From JANYGM01 sp043764015 (GTDB lineage: Bacteria; Bacteroidota; Bacteroidia; Cytophagales; Thermonemataceae), in assembly GCA_043764015.1 (NCBI GenBank), contig JAYUKY010000092.1, positions 1 to 34,656 of the forward strand: a DNA stretch of 34,656 nucleotides, in the 5' to 3' direction. A program made the position numbers and the translations under genes. This document shows positions 1 through 8,015 of this stretch, one piece after another. The notes below the pieces were generated by a model. It was given only the letters and a program-made list of their open reading frames with translations, had not been told where the DNA came from and did no database searches. Each line of letters begins with the position of its first letter. Position 1 is the stretch's first letter.

Positions 1-80
1 ATTGAATATAATGATGTTATTTTTATACAAAATTACAATAAAAATTTGATATATTACATTGTTATATTTTTATAAAATAG

Positions 81-2201
81 TTTCTAAACATACTCTTAAA
101 GTCTGGTGTTGCTGTTTATGGTGGCTTTGCTGGTACTGAAACGCTTTTAGCTCAAAGAAATTGGACAACTAACGCAACCGTTTTAAGTGGTGATTTAGAT
201 AATAATGATAATCCTTCAAATTTTACAAATCATACTAATAACGCCTACCACGTTGTTTTAACGTTTAATGCCACAGCACCAACTCGCTTAGATGGTTTTA
301 CTTTAAAAGGTGGTAATGCCAACAATTCAGCGAATGTTAATTTAGGTTTTGGATCTGCAACTTGGAATCAAAATGGTGCAGGTATATTTTCTTATGGGGG
401 TGGCACAAACTTAAACTCCCAAAATTTAATTATTTCGCAAAATAAAGCTGATGGTAGTGGTGGTGGAATTTATAATGACAATTCTTCACCGACAATAACC
501 AATATAACCATAGCCAACAATAATGCAAATTTTGGTAGTGGTGGTGGAATTTACAATGGTAATTCTTCTATTCCCACAATAATTAATGTAACCATAGTAA
601 ATAATAATGCAAATTCTGGTGGTGGAGTTTATAATAATAATTCTTCACCAACTTTAACCAATGTAACAATAGCCAATAATAATGTTACTTTTGATGGTGG
701 TGGAATTTATAATGGAAATAATTCTAACCCAAACATTAAAAACACTATTGTATTTGGAAATACTGCTACTGCCACTCAAGGAATTTCTAATATCTCATCA
801 ACACCAGTAATCACTTATTCTAATATACAAGATTTAGCGGCAGCAGGGACAAACATCAACTCTAACCCTCTTTTCATAAATAGCGCAGACCCAGACGGTG
901 CAGACAATATTTTTATGACTGCTGATGATGGTTTAGCTTTGCAATGTGCAAGCCCTTCCATCAATACAGGCACAAACACAGGCGCACCAACTACTGATAT
1001 TTTGGGCGTTGCAATAGTTGCCACCACAAAAGATATGGGTGCGTATGAGTTTAGTGGTATTTTGGGTAATGCTTTTTTAGCTACAAGCACACAAAGCAAT
1101 ATTACACTTGTTAATCAATGTGAAAATGCTGGTTGGACTTACTATTCTTTGAGTACCGAGCCTAATAAATGGCTTATTGGCATCAATTGGGCAGTTGATG
1201 GCTCTATTTCTACTTTGAATAGTACTGCAAAAGCTGCTGCACAGGTCAAAATCACCCTTGAAGCGACTTATACAAGTGCCACAAACGTACCATTAGCACA
1301 AGGAATCTGGACTGGTGGGCGTTATTGGGGCGTTAGCATAGGCGCAAACACACTAGACGAGCCTGTAAATGTACGTTATTACTTTGATGTGTCAGAAATA
1401 ACCGCTATAAATGCGCTTGCAAGTGCTTGGGCTACTGCAAATAGTGGCGTTTACATTCCTGCTAAGTTCTTTAAGATAGTTGGAAGTGCTTTTAACCCTG
1501 CTACACAAGTTACTTATGACAACATCAATACAGGAAATAATATTATTCTTACGGCAAACACAACAGCCACAGACACACATAACAGTATTGATTATGTAGA
1601 TTTTAATAATGTTAGTTCATTTTCTGGTGGAGGAGCTTTTACGCAAGTAGGCGTTACGCCTTTACCTGTTGAACTTCTTAGTTTTTCAGGGAAAAATCAA
1701 AATAATGCTAATCTTCTCACTTGGGCAACTACAAACGAGGTAAATAATGCTTATTTTGAGATTGAAAGAAGTAATAATGCTATTGATTTTACTAAAATTG
1801 GCGTTGTAAATGCTAATATTAGTAATGAAAGCATCAAAAACTATACTTTTAGTGATGTTTCTTTTACTGAAAACACTAATTATTATAGATTAAAGCAAGT
1901 TGATAACAATGGAAAGACAGATTTTAGTAAGGTTATTGCTATAAAAAGTGATAAAAATACAGATATTAGTGTTGATATCTATCCTAATCCTAGTAAAGAT
2001 AGCTTTGTCATTGATGTAAATGGAGAAGTTAGTGCTAAATATAGCATTGTTGTCTATGATATGCAAGGTAGAAGCGTTGTAAACACAGAAGTTAGCGGTA
2101 ATAAGTGTGTTATTAGTCTTTCAAACTGTGTTTCTGGTATTTACTTTGTAAAAATCAGTAGTGAGAATAGTATTATCACCAAAAAAATAGTGAAAAACTA
2201 A
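81..2201 (+). pseudogene. 5'-truncated T9SS-secreted right-handed beta-helix protein
   Basis: The reading frame is open from just after the stop at 78-80 to the stop at 2199-2201 (706 codons), but its first 278 codons contain no ATG, GTG, TTG or CTG; the first ATG is at 915, in the middle of the protein. The N-terminal part has the SGVAVYGGFAGTET motif and about four GGGIYN...NSSPT..NVTIANNNA repeats (roughly 455-740) typical of parallel beta-helix, Pmp-like surface proteins. Then come a region of unknown fold, a PLPVELLSF segment near 1659, and from about 1971 a T9SS type A sorting domain (IYPNPS..., ending KKIVKN) that would direct export across the outer membrane. Family members normally begin with a signal peptide and about 50-100 residues before the YGGF motif; here those are missing and bases 1-80 look non-coding. 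I infer a gene that lost its 5' end. If translation began at 915 the product would have no export signal. Confidence 0.65.
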
Positions 2202-2219
2202 AAAATATAATCCGTTTAA

Positions 2220-2248
2220 CTCTCCAAAAGTTTAAAATTTTTGGAGAG
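2220..2248 (+). terminator. Hairpin terminator after the beta-helix gene
   Basis: A perfect 10-bp stem (CTCTCCAAAA / TTTTGGAGAG) with a 9-nt loop, followed by TTTTG, 18 bases after the stop codon at 2201. Confidence 0.75.
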
Positions 2249-2383
2249 TTTTGAGCGCAAAGATTTTAATTGTTGGTCAAGTTAAGAGATTTTCTTTTGG
2301 CTTGATTTTTTTATTTTATTTTTTGCCACAAATACCCAAATGGTTTTCTTCTTAAAAATATCAAAGAAAAAGAAAAAAAGTCT

Positions 2384-2391
2384 TATATTTG
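2384..2391 (+). promoter_or_regulatory. Bacteroidota -7 box upstream of GGGP synthase
   Basis: TATATTTG matches the TAnnTTTG box of the Bacteroidota primary sigma factor. It predicts a transcript start near 2398, about 40 bases before the CTG proposed as start of the next gene. No clear -33 TTTG is seen. Confidence 0.5.
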
Positions 2392-2440
2392 CGTTTAAGT
2401 ACATAAATTAGCTATAAAGTAACATTATAATCTTTTTTTT

Positions 2441-3184
2441 CTGAATATTCTCACACATATATACGACCTACACGCACACAAACGCAAGGCTTTTGCAGTA
2501 CTTATTGACCCTGACAATGTTGATGAGAACGCCTGCAAACGCATTGCACAACTTGCACAAGAGCATAATGTAGATTTTCTTTTTGTGGGCGGAAGCCTCC
2601 TAACAACTGATAATCTTACGCAAACTGTCAAAATCTGCAAAGAAAATACTACTATTCCTGTAATTTTGTTTCCTGCAAATAGTTTACACATTGATAACGG
2701 GGCAGATGCAATACTTTTTTTGTCGCTGATTTCTGGGCGAAATCCAGAGTTTTTGATAGGACAACATATTTTAGCTGCCCCAGCCCTGAAAAGAAGTAAA
2801 CTACAAATATTGCCCACAGGCTATATTTTGGTAGATACGGGCAAACCTACTACTGTTACTTATATCAGCAATACGACACCAATTCCTTACGAAAAAGATA
2901 GCGTAGCGGCTTGTACGGCACTTGCAGGAGAGTTTTTAGGGCTGAAAATTATTTATATGGACGGTGGTAGTGGTGCAGACAAACCTATCAGCGCAAATAT
3001 GATAAAAGCAGTACGCAAGACAATAGAAGTGCCTTTAATTGTGGGTGGTGGCATAAATTCTGTTGAGAAAGCAAAAAATGCCTTAGAAGCAGGTGCAGAC
3101 ATCATTGTCGTGGGAAACGCCCTAGAAAAATCACCAGAATTATTAAAAGAAATAGCCTTTTTAACGGCAAATTTTACAATATAA
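2441..3184 (+). CDS. Geranylgeranylglyceryl phosphate synthase family protein
   Basis: This is a GGGPS/PcrB-type TIM-barrel prenyltransferase that joins a polyprenyl diphosphate to sn-glycerol 1-phosphate through an ether bond, the first committed step of archaeal-type lipids. Seen from residue 1 at CTG 2441: AFAVLIDPDN (17-26, Mg/substrate loop), VGGSL (48-52), a YILVDTGKPTTVTYI stretch, YMDGGSGADKP (172-182) and the phosphate-binding VGGGI (201-205) and VVGNAL (223-228). At 247 aa the length is normal for the bacterial family. The frame is open back to a stop at 2420-2422, yet no ATG, GTG or TTG lies before the conserved N-terminus; GTG 2585 would delete the LIDPD loop. CTG 2441 (after a run of eight T) is the best start. 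Bacteroidota members of this family are known to make GGGP; the in vivo product is unknown. Confidence 0.85.
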   Translation: MNILTHIYDLHAHKRKAFAVLIDPDNVDENACKRIAQLAQEHNVDFLFVGGSLLTTDNLTQTVKICKENTTIPVILFPANSLHIDNGADAILFLSLISGRNPEFLIGQHILAAPALKRSKLQILPTGYILVDTGKPTTVTYISNTTPIPYEKDSVAACTALAGEFLGLKIIYMDGGSGADKPISANMIKAVRKTIEVPLIVGGGINSVEKAKNALEAGADIIVVGNALEKSPELLKEIAFLTANFTI

Positions 3185-3230
3185 AACTATTTCGTTTTTA
3201 TTGTGTTACTACTGTTATTATTTTGTGTTC

Positions 3231-3353
3231 AGCCCCAGCGGGGCTAAATATTTATAGCAAATAATGAACTAGCCCTTGCTAGTGCCGCCCCGCTGGGGCT
3301 AAATACATTTTTCGTGTCTTGGGTTTTCTATAAATATACCGTCCCGCTGGGAC
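3231..3353. repeat. Cluster of three REP-like palindromes
   Basis: Three short GC-rich palindromes stand in AT-rich DNA: AGCCCCAGCGGGGCT (3231-3245), GCCCCGCTGGGGC (3287-3299) and GTCCCGCTGGGAC (3341-3353). Copy 1 is followed by TAAATA-like DNA, copy 2 by TAAATACA and copy 3 by TTAATACA. A CTAGC..GCTAG inverted repeat lies at 3269-3282. They resemble REP/RAYT-type repeats; no RAYT transposase is in the window. The 217-bp gap 3185-3401 holds nothing else. Confidence 0.65.
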
Positions 3354-3401
3354 TTAATACAAATCTTAGTAAAATTAAAAATATTTTAAAAACTTAACTC
3401 A

Positions 3402-3920
3402 ATGTCAAAATTTCAAGGTTTATCAGTTAGTCCTATTGGGCTTTTACCCATTTTTTTATTTACTTCAGGGTTTTTCTTGCTCGTGATGCTCGTGTCATAT
3501 GCGACCCTACGCAATACACGTACAAATATGCGAGATTTTCAAGAAAATTTGTTTGATATTTGTGAAATGCGTTTGCTTTTTGTGGTAGAAATGCTAGTTT
3601 CTAATCAATTTCAAACAGAAATTTCTATGGAAATGCGTACAAAAATCAATGTTTTAGCAAACGAAATTAAAAATGAAAATACATCATCGCAAGAAAAAAT
3701 AAAAATAGAAAACAAATTTTTGCCTTTGCTCAATGAGGTAAAACCTACTTTAAATGCTAGTTTATCAAAAGGAAATCTCCAAAAACTAACGGATTTGGAC
3801 AAGCAAATCCTAAAAAACAAACAAGGTTATATTCATTATTACGAAGCCTACAACAAAATGGTTGACCATATTCCCTCCAAATTTGCTGCTAAAATATTTG
3901 GTTATAAGAAGATAGCTTAG
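3402..3920 (+). CDS. Divergent LemA-like membrane protein
   Basis: A 172-aa protein. Residues about 9-35 form a strong hydrophobic membrane anchor (PIGLLPIFLFTSGFFLLVML), and the rest is mostly helical and charged. The C-terminus, YYEAYNKMVDHIPSKFAAKIFGYKK, matches the closing signature of LemA proteins (YN.AV..YN..I..FP...IA..FGFK), and the overall size and one-helix topology fit. LemA proteins are N-terminally anchored four-helix bundles of unclear role. The central region is poorly conserved, so this is a family-level guess. The start at ATG 3402 fits the anchor. A heptad repeat element begins 2 bases after the stop. Confidence 0.5.
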   Translation: MSKFQGLSVSPIGLLPIFLFTSGFFLLVMLVSYATLRNTRTNMRDFQENLFDICEMRLLFVVEMLVSNQFQTEISMEMRTKINVLANEIKNENTSSQEKIKIENKFLPLLNEVKPTLNASLSKGNLQKLTDLDKQILKNKQGYIHYYEAYNKMVDHIPSKFAAKIFGYKKIA

Positions 3921-3922
3921 TA

Positions 3923-3957
3923 GTTGTGAATTTTGAGTTGTGCGTTGTGAATGAAAT
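3923..3957 (+). repeat. Heptad-periodic intergenic element, copy 1
   Basis: Units of 7 nt: GTTGTGA, ATTTTGA, GTTGTGC, GTTGTGA, ATGAAAT. It sits 2 bases after the stop of the LemA-like gene and contains the spurious ATG at 3951. It is the same element as the copies at 6181 and 25160 and, inverted, at 4731. Confidence 0.75.
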
Positions 3958-4040
3958 ACAAAATAATTGTATTTATTCGTGTATTCGTGGCAATTTATCA
4001 ATCAAATAAATCTTGCAAATTTCCCCATTTTTCTAAATCA

Positions 4041-4634
4041 ATGCCAGAACACGAAAGAAAACCTTGTGCTGCTTGTGGTGGCATATTTGAGTGCAAAGTT
4101 GGTAGTATTACCATTTGCCACTGCTTTGATGTGCCTATCAATAGAGATGAAGCCGTTTACTTAGCCAACAATTATAATGATTGTTTGTGTCACAACTGTT
4201 TAATAACTGCAAAAACCCAATTTAAAACAATGCAAGATTTAGCACCAAAAATTTTAGCCTCTGAAACTAGGGTTTTTAAGGTTGTATTCCCCAATACAAC
4301 CAATCATTATGATACTTTGTTTGGCGGAACAGCTATGCACATGATGGACGAAGTGGCTTTTATTACTGCTACGAGGTTTAGTAGGAAGAAAATGGTAACG
4401 GTTTCTTCCAGTAAAATTGATTTTAATAAATCTATTCCTGCCGACACAATTATTGAACTTGTGGGGCGAGTGATTAGAGTAGGAAATACAAGTTTGGAGG
4501 TGGAAGTAGAGATTTTTAAGGAAGAAATGTACAACGAAACACGTGAGCAAGCCATTAAAGGCACTTTTACTTTTGTAGCCGTTGGAGATGACAAAAAACC
4601 TACTCCTATTTTTGATAAGGAAATGATAAAGTAA
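4041..4634 (+). CDS. Cysteine-rich CWC domain fused to hotdog acyl-CoA thioesterase
   Basis: Two domains in 197 aa. Residues 9-53 carry eight cysteines (C9, C12, C18, C26, C28, C48, C50, C53) in the C-x2-C ... C-x-C ... C-x-C-x2-C layout of the small Cysteine-rich_CWC family, probably metal-binding. From about residue 75 a hotdog thioesterase follows: NHYDTLFGGTAMHMMDE (88-104) is the acyl-CoA thioesterase core with the acidic residue after the GG helix, then the strands TVSSSKIDF and LVGRVIRVGNTSLEVEVEIF. It should hydrolyse acyl-CoA thioesters in the cytoplasm. The in-frame ATG at 3951 lies inside a repeat element and adds sequence unlike either domain, so ATG 4041 is preferred. In other Bacteroidota CWC proteins are usually stand-alone and about 70 aa; the fusion is unusual as far as I know. 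Confidence 0.8.
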   Translation: MPEHERKPCAACGGIFECKVGSITICHCFDVPINRDEAVYLANNYNDCLCHNCLITAKTQFKTMQDLAPKILASETRVFKVVFPNTTNHYDTLFGGTAMHMMDEVAFITATRFSRKKMVTVSSSKIDFNKSIPADTIIELVGRVIRVGNTSLEVEVEIFKEEMYNETREQAIKGTFTFVAVGDDKKPTPIFDKEMIK

Positions 4635-4643
4635 ATACTAGAT

Positions 4644-4677
4644 TTTGATAGTTTTTTGAATTTTATTACTAATTTTG
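4644..4677 (+). promoter_or_regulatory. Predicted promoter of psd
   Basis: TTTG at 4644-4647, a 22-bp spacer, then TAATTTTG at 4670-4677 (TAnnTTTG). It begins 9 bases after the thioesterase stop and predicts a start near 4684, giving psd a leader of about 90 nt that includes the heptad element. Confidence 0.45.
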
Positions 4678-4730
4678 CAAAAAATATCTTTAAATATCTG
4701 TGAAATTGTTGTTTGCTAAGGTTTTGTATT

Positions 4731-4765
4731 CATTCACAATTCACAATTAAAAATTCACAATTACT
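4731..4765 (-). repeat. Heptad-periodic element, inverted copy
   Basis: On the plus strand the units are CATTCAC, AATTCAC, AATTAAA, AATTCAC, AATTACT. Its reverse complement closely matches the copy at 25160. It lies in the psd leader, 6 bases before the ATG at 4772. With the copy at 3923 it flanks the thioesterase gene as an inverted pair. Confidence 0.75.
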
Positions 4766-4771
4766 AAAATT

Positions 4772-5434
4772 ATGACCATTCATAAAGAAGGACACACCAT
4801 TTTATTTGGTACGCTTGTCGTGCTTGTTGCGCTGAATGTAGCTGTAACTTATCTTTTACCACAATATCAAATCCTGCAGACAGGCGTTATTGTTGTAAGT
4901 ATCATACTTTATTTGATTGTTTTGCAGTTTTTTAGAAGTCCAACTCGACACACAAATATAAACCCATTACACGTAATTGCGCCTGTTGATGGCAAAGTGG
5001 TAGTTATTGAAGAAGTAGAAGAAACAGAATATCTCAAAACAAAATGTATTCAAGTATCTATTTTTATGTCGCCTATCAACGTACACGTAAACAGAAACCC
5101 TGTTGCAGGCGTTGTGGAGTTCTTTAAGTATCACCCTGGTAAGTTTTTAGTGGCTTGGCATCCAAAATCTAGTACAGAAAATGAACGTACAACCGTTGTG
5201 GTAAGGCGTGAAAATGGTGTAAAAGTGCTTTTTAGACAAATTGCAGGTGCATTGGCAAAACGCATTGTTTGGTATGTGAAAGAAGGCGACAGAGTGCAAC
5301 AAGGTAGCGAGTTTGGATTTATCAAATTTGGCTCACGTGTAGATATTTATTTGCCTTTGGGAACAAAAATTGATTGTAAACTAAATGATGTAACAACAGG
5401 CGGAGAAACCGTTATTGCGGAGTTTTTGGCGTAA
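4772..5434 (+). CDS. psd: Phosphatidylserine decarboxylase family protein
   Basis: A short-form (220 aa) decarboxylase that converts phosphatidylserine to phosphatidylethanolamine at the inner membrane. Two hydrophobic helices occupy residues about 10-30 and 37-54. The catalytic domain follows: VIAPVDGKVV (69-78), IFMSPINVHVNRNPVAG, YHPGKF, the NERTT motif, then FIKFGSRVDIYLP, whose GS dipeptide is where the proenzyme cleaves itself to give the alpha-chain pyruvoyl group. Length and motifs are typical. It has its own terminator. It is the second lipid enzyme within about 2.5 kb of GGGPS; homologues also act on archaetidylserine in archaea, but the usual PS substrate is far more likely here. 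Confidence 0.92.
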   Translation: MTIHKEGHTILFGTLVVLVALNVAVTYLLPQYQILQTGVIVVSIILYLIVLQFFRSPTRHTNINPLHVIAPVDGKVVVIEEVEETEYLKTKCIQVSIFMSPINVHVNRNPVAGVVEFFKYHPGKFLVAWHPKSSTENERTTVVVRRENGVKVLFRQIAGALAKRIVWYVKEGDRVQQGSEFGFIKFGSRVDIYLPLGTKIDCKLNDVTTGGETVIAEFLA

Positions 5435-5510
5435 GGGAAAATGATAAAAGACGTTTTATATCTTGATAATCAGTTTGACATTTAGGAAAATAAAAGAATG
5501 ATTTATCAAT

Positions 5511-5547
5511 AAAAAGCTGCCTTAAATACTATCTAAGGCAGCTTTTT
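5511..5547 (+). terminator. Terminator after psd
   Basis: A perfect 14-bp stem AAAAAGCTGCCTTA / TAAGGCAGCTTTTT with a 9-nt loop, ending in T5. In the 307-bp gap 5435-5741 it and the promoter at 5666 are the only signals seen. Confidence 0.85.
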
Positions 5548-5665
5548 ATTTGGGTAATTCTAGCTGGTTTATCATTATTTAGATAAAAATGTTGTTAATT
5601 GGTATTTTAACATTTCATTAACAATCATTGACAAGCACTTAACAAATCAAACCATTTGTAGTAGT

Positions 5666-5673
5666 TATATTTG
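5666..5673 (+). promoter_or_regulatory. -7 box of the DUF1573 gene
   Basis: TATATTTG (TAnnTTTG), 68 bases before the ATG at 5742. The predicted start is near 5680. No good -33 element at the usual spacing. Confidence 0.5.
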
Positions 5674-5741
5674 TGCAGTTGATAAGGACAACAAACTTTT
5701 ATCAACGGCTTTCACAAATCTTCACATAAATAACTAAAATA

Positions 5742-6182
5742 ATGAAAAAAGTTCTCGTTTTCGCTTCCCTTTCTTTACTACTTGTTAGCGGTGTTTCTGC
5801 GCAATACGCAAAAAACACATCAAATGTAGCAACAGATGCAAATACTTCATTTGCAAAAAAAACGGTATTAGCTCCGGCTACTGTCAATTGGAAATCAACG
5901 GTTTACGACTTTGGCAAAATTGCACAAGATGTACCTGTCGTAGCTGAATTTTCCTTCAAAAATACTGGGAAAACACCTATTATTGTCAAATCTGCGCAAG
6001 GTTCTTGCGGTTGCACAGTAACAGAATTTCCGCAAACGCCTATTTTGCCTAATCAAACTGCCATAATAAAAGGCACTTTCAATGCAAAAGCAGTAGGTGC
6101 ATTTGCCAAAACAATCACAGTAGAAACCAATGCAGAAACAACTGTTTTGAATTTTAAGGGTGAGGTTTTAGCAGGGAAATAA
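5742..6182 (+). CDS. Exported DUF1573 domain protein
   Basis: A 146-aa protein with a signal peptide (residues 1-20, KKVLVFASLSLLLVSGVSA, cut before QYA) and one DUF1573 Ig-like domain from about residue 45: VYDFGKIAQDVPVVAEFSFKN, then ...VKSAQGSCGCTV, where the CGC motif is the family hallmark, and a closing beta-strand TVLNFKGEV. Such proteins are common in Bacteroidota, periplasmic or surface-exposed, and of unknown function. Single gene with its own promoter and terminator; a heptad element starts at its stop codon. Confidence 0.9.
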   Translation: MKKVLVFASLSLLLVSGVSAQYAKNTSNVATDANTSFAKKTVLAPATVNWKSTVYDFGKIAQDVPVVAEFSFKNTGKTPIIVKSAQGSCGCTVTEFPQTPILPNQTAIIKGTFNAKAVGAFAKTITVETNAETTVLNFKGEVLAGK

Positions 6183-6215
6183 TGGTGAATTTTAAATTGT
6201 GAATTGTAAATGAAA
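6181..6215 (+). repeat. Heptad-periodic element, copy 3
   Basis: Units AATGGTG, AATTTTA, AATTGTG, AATTGTA, AATGAAA. It overlaps the last bases of the DUF1573 stop codon and matches the element at 25160. Confidence 0.75.
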
Positions 6216-6241
6216 TACAAAAACACAATACTTGCAAAAAC

Positions 6242-6272
6242 AAAAAAGCTATCCAAATTGGGTAGCTTTTTT
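6242..6272 (+). terminator. Terminator after DUF1573 gene
   Basis: AAAAAAGCTATCC / GGGTAGCTTTTTT with a 5-nt loop and one G-T pair. Flanked by A- and T-runs, so it can serve the convergent anti-sigma gene (which ends at 6323) as well. Confidence 0.8.
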
Positions 6273-6322
6273 GACATTGTACTGAATTGTTTAGTTGTTT
6301 TTGTATTTCTTAATATATTGTA

Positions 6323-7216
6323 TTATTTCCTTTTGAAAATAGTTTGCAGTTGCAAAATCTGGTTTTCATTGGTGATAAGTCCATCTTTTAGGTTATTTAC
6401 GTCTTGCGTATTTTTTATTTCAAAGAAAAGGTCATTCCAAAGCAAATAATCTTTTGCGCCATTGCCCAAGTCAATATCTTTTAAAAATTTGTGTTTACCA
6501 ATATCCGTAACAAATACCAAAGCTTCATTGTTTTTATCATATTGATAAAAATGCTGATATTCAAAATTTATTTTCTGAGTTTCCTTTGTTGCTGCAGGGA
6601 TTTTCGTTTCTTCTTTTGGTGTTTCCGTTATGGTCATGTTCTCTGCCTTATTTTCTGTGGAAATATTAACGGTATTGTCTTTTTTCTCTACAACGGGATT
6701 TGTAGAGATTTTGTTAGAAGATTTTTCTTCTATAAAAATATTATCATTTTTGACAATAGAATGTTGATTTTCTTTTGTGTGTTTGATAGAATTTTTATCA
6801 GAACTCTCTTTTGAAGTTTCTGTTAATATTTCAGTAGGATTTTTGGGAGTATTATGAGAAATTTCGGAAGAAACTTCTTTTTTATCAGTATTGAAAAAGA
6901 ACAATAAAGCTACTGAAATACCTGTAATAGCAACAATACCTGCAGCAATCACGTTTTTATTGGCATAAAAAGGTGTAGAAAACGTACCTTGTGCCACGCT
7001 TTTTGGAAGTTCTATATTTTGCAAACGTGCTTTTAGTTGTGCTTTGCGTTCTGCTTTGAGTGTATCAATAATATCTTTCTGAAATTGCACTGCTTCACTT
7101 AAATCTACATTTTCTGCTATTTGTTGCTCAAAACCTCTGGCTTCCATAGGCGAAAGTTCGCCACGTAGATAACTTTCTATGTTTTGGTTGTCGTTATGAT
7201 TACTATTGAAATTCAT
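6323..7216 (-). CDS. Putative membrane anti-sigma factor
   Basis: A 297-aa single-pass protein encoded just downstream of an ECF sigma gene. Residues 12-66 (IESYLRGELSPMEARGFEQQIAENVDLSEAV...) resemble the cytoplasmic helical anti-sigma domain of Bacteroidota, which lacks a zinc-binding HxxxCxxC. A membrane helix spans about 88-108 (VIAAGIVAITGISVALLFFF), followed by a low-complexity Lys/Glu/Thr/Asn-rich segment (about 110-215) and a C-terminal domain (about 216-297) predicted outside the membrane. By family behaviour it should hold the sigma factor inactive until an envelope signal arrives. The spacer to the sigma gene is 119 bp and contains a hairpin, so the two may not be made in equal amounts. 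Confidence 0.7.
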   Translation of the reverse strand: MNFNSNHNDNQNIESYLRGELSPMEARGFEQQIAENVDLSEAVQFQKDIIDTLKAERKAQLKARLQNIELPKSVAQGTFSTPFYANKNVIAAGIVAITGISVALLFFFNTDKKEVSSEISHNTPKNPTEILTETSKESSDKNSIKHTKENQHSIVKNDNIFIEEKSSNKISTNPVVEKKDNTVNISTENKAENMTITETPKEETKIPAATKETQKINFEYQHFYQYDKNNEALVFVTDIGKHKFLKDIDLGNGAKDYLLWNDLFFEIKNTQDVNNLKDGLITNENQILQLQTIFKRK

Positions 7217-7309
7217 TTGCTTGAAAATTAACGTGTTAAGACTATTTTTGTAAATCTTATAATTTTTTTAATTGCTTAATAATTGGTCATTTTGCTCTAA
7301 AATACTGCC

Positions 7310-7333
7310 GTTGTTTGTGTATTCACAAACAAC
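7310..7333 (-). promoter_or_regulatory. Hairpin between sigma and anti-sigma genes
   Basis: A perfect 10-bp inverted repeat (GTTGTTTGTG / CACAAACAAC) with a 4-nt loop, 2 bases after the sigma stop codon. No T-run follows in the direction of transcription, so it looks more like an attenuator, mRNA 3' stabiliser or operator than a full terminator. Confidence 0.55.
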
Positions 7334-7335
7334 CT

Positions 7336-7875
7336 TTATTCTAAAAAATCTGTAATTTTATAATGTTTTTTGACATATTCGTCAAGCTCTTTTTTGCATT
7401 TATATTTCTTTGTTTTTGCCGTATCAGCATTAGCAAAGCCCATTTTATCAGCTATATCCTGCATAGACATTTCATCAAAATAATAATAAAAAAGCACTTT
7501 CTTACAAGTTTCTCCTAGCGCATTGACGCATTCACGCACAATACGTATGCGTTCTTGTGCTTCTTCGTTAGACGAGGTTGCACCTTCAATTGTTTCGTGT
7601 GAAAGCCTAGATTTACGTTCTAATTCTTTTCTCCAAAGATTCTGACAAATACTATAAATATAAGTGCTTAGCTTTGCCGTAAGTACAAAATCTTCTTTAT
7701 TTGCTTTTTGCCAAACGACAATCAATGCTTCCTGAAAAACATCTTGTGCTTCATCTTCATTACCACTATTTTTGGTAACAAGGCGTAACATCATTTTGTA
7801 ATGTTCCTTGTAAAGATAATCTAAGGCACTTTCGTCCCCTTTTTTTATTTTTTGTAAAATTTCTTCGTCTGTCAT
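7336..7875 (-). CDS. ECF-type RNA polymerase sigma factor
   Basis: 179 aa, the usual size for an extracytoplasmic-function sigma factor. Region 2: ALDYLYKEHYKMMLRLVTKNSGNEDEAQDVFQEALIVVWQK (about 17-57), with the DAxDVFQE core. Region 4: ALGETCKKVLFYYYFDEMSMQDIADKMGFANADTAKTKKYKCKKEL (about 119-164), a helix-turn-helix ending in the K/R-rich recognition helix. It directs RNA polymerase to a stress or envelope regulon. The anti-sigma gene follows. No TAnnTTTG box was seen upstream, which would fit autoregulation by the ECF factor itself (inference). Confidence 0.9.
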   Translation of the reverse strand: MTDEEILQKIKKGDESALDYLYKEHYKMMLRLVTKNSGNEDEAQDVFQEALIVVWQKANKEDFVLTAKLSTYIYSICQNLWRKELERKSRLSHETIEGATSSNEEAQERIRIVRECVNALGETCKKVLFYYYFDEMSMQDIADKMGFANADTAKTKKYKCKKELDEYVKKHYKITDFLE

Positions 7876-8015
7876 AAAAAGCTATTGTGAGATTTTAGCT
7901 ACAAATCTGTTGCTTTTGTAGTTAAATACTTTGTACTAATAAAAGGTAACTATTTTTTTGAAATAATTTGAAAAATAAGTTAAAAATGTGTTTAAGATGT
8001 AAGATTTTAACCACA

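Noticed and set aside
455..740. DNA-level tandem repeats in the first gene as a CRISPR-like array
   Set aside because: The units of about 75 bp encode beta-helix turns in frame and differ freely; there are no constant repeats with unique spacers.
3951..4040. In-frame N-terminal extension of the thioesterase fusion
   Set aside because: It begins inside a heptad repeat and has no similarity to either domain; ATG 4041 directly precedes the cysteine-rich domain.
2441..5434. A dedicated archaeal-lipid operon (GGGPS to Psd)
   Set aside because: Unrelated genes, repeats and a separate psd promoter lie between; no CarS, UbiA-type or archaetidylserine synthase gene is present.
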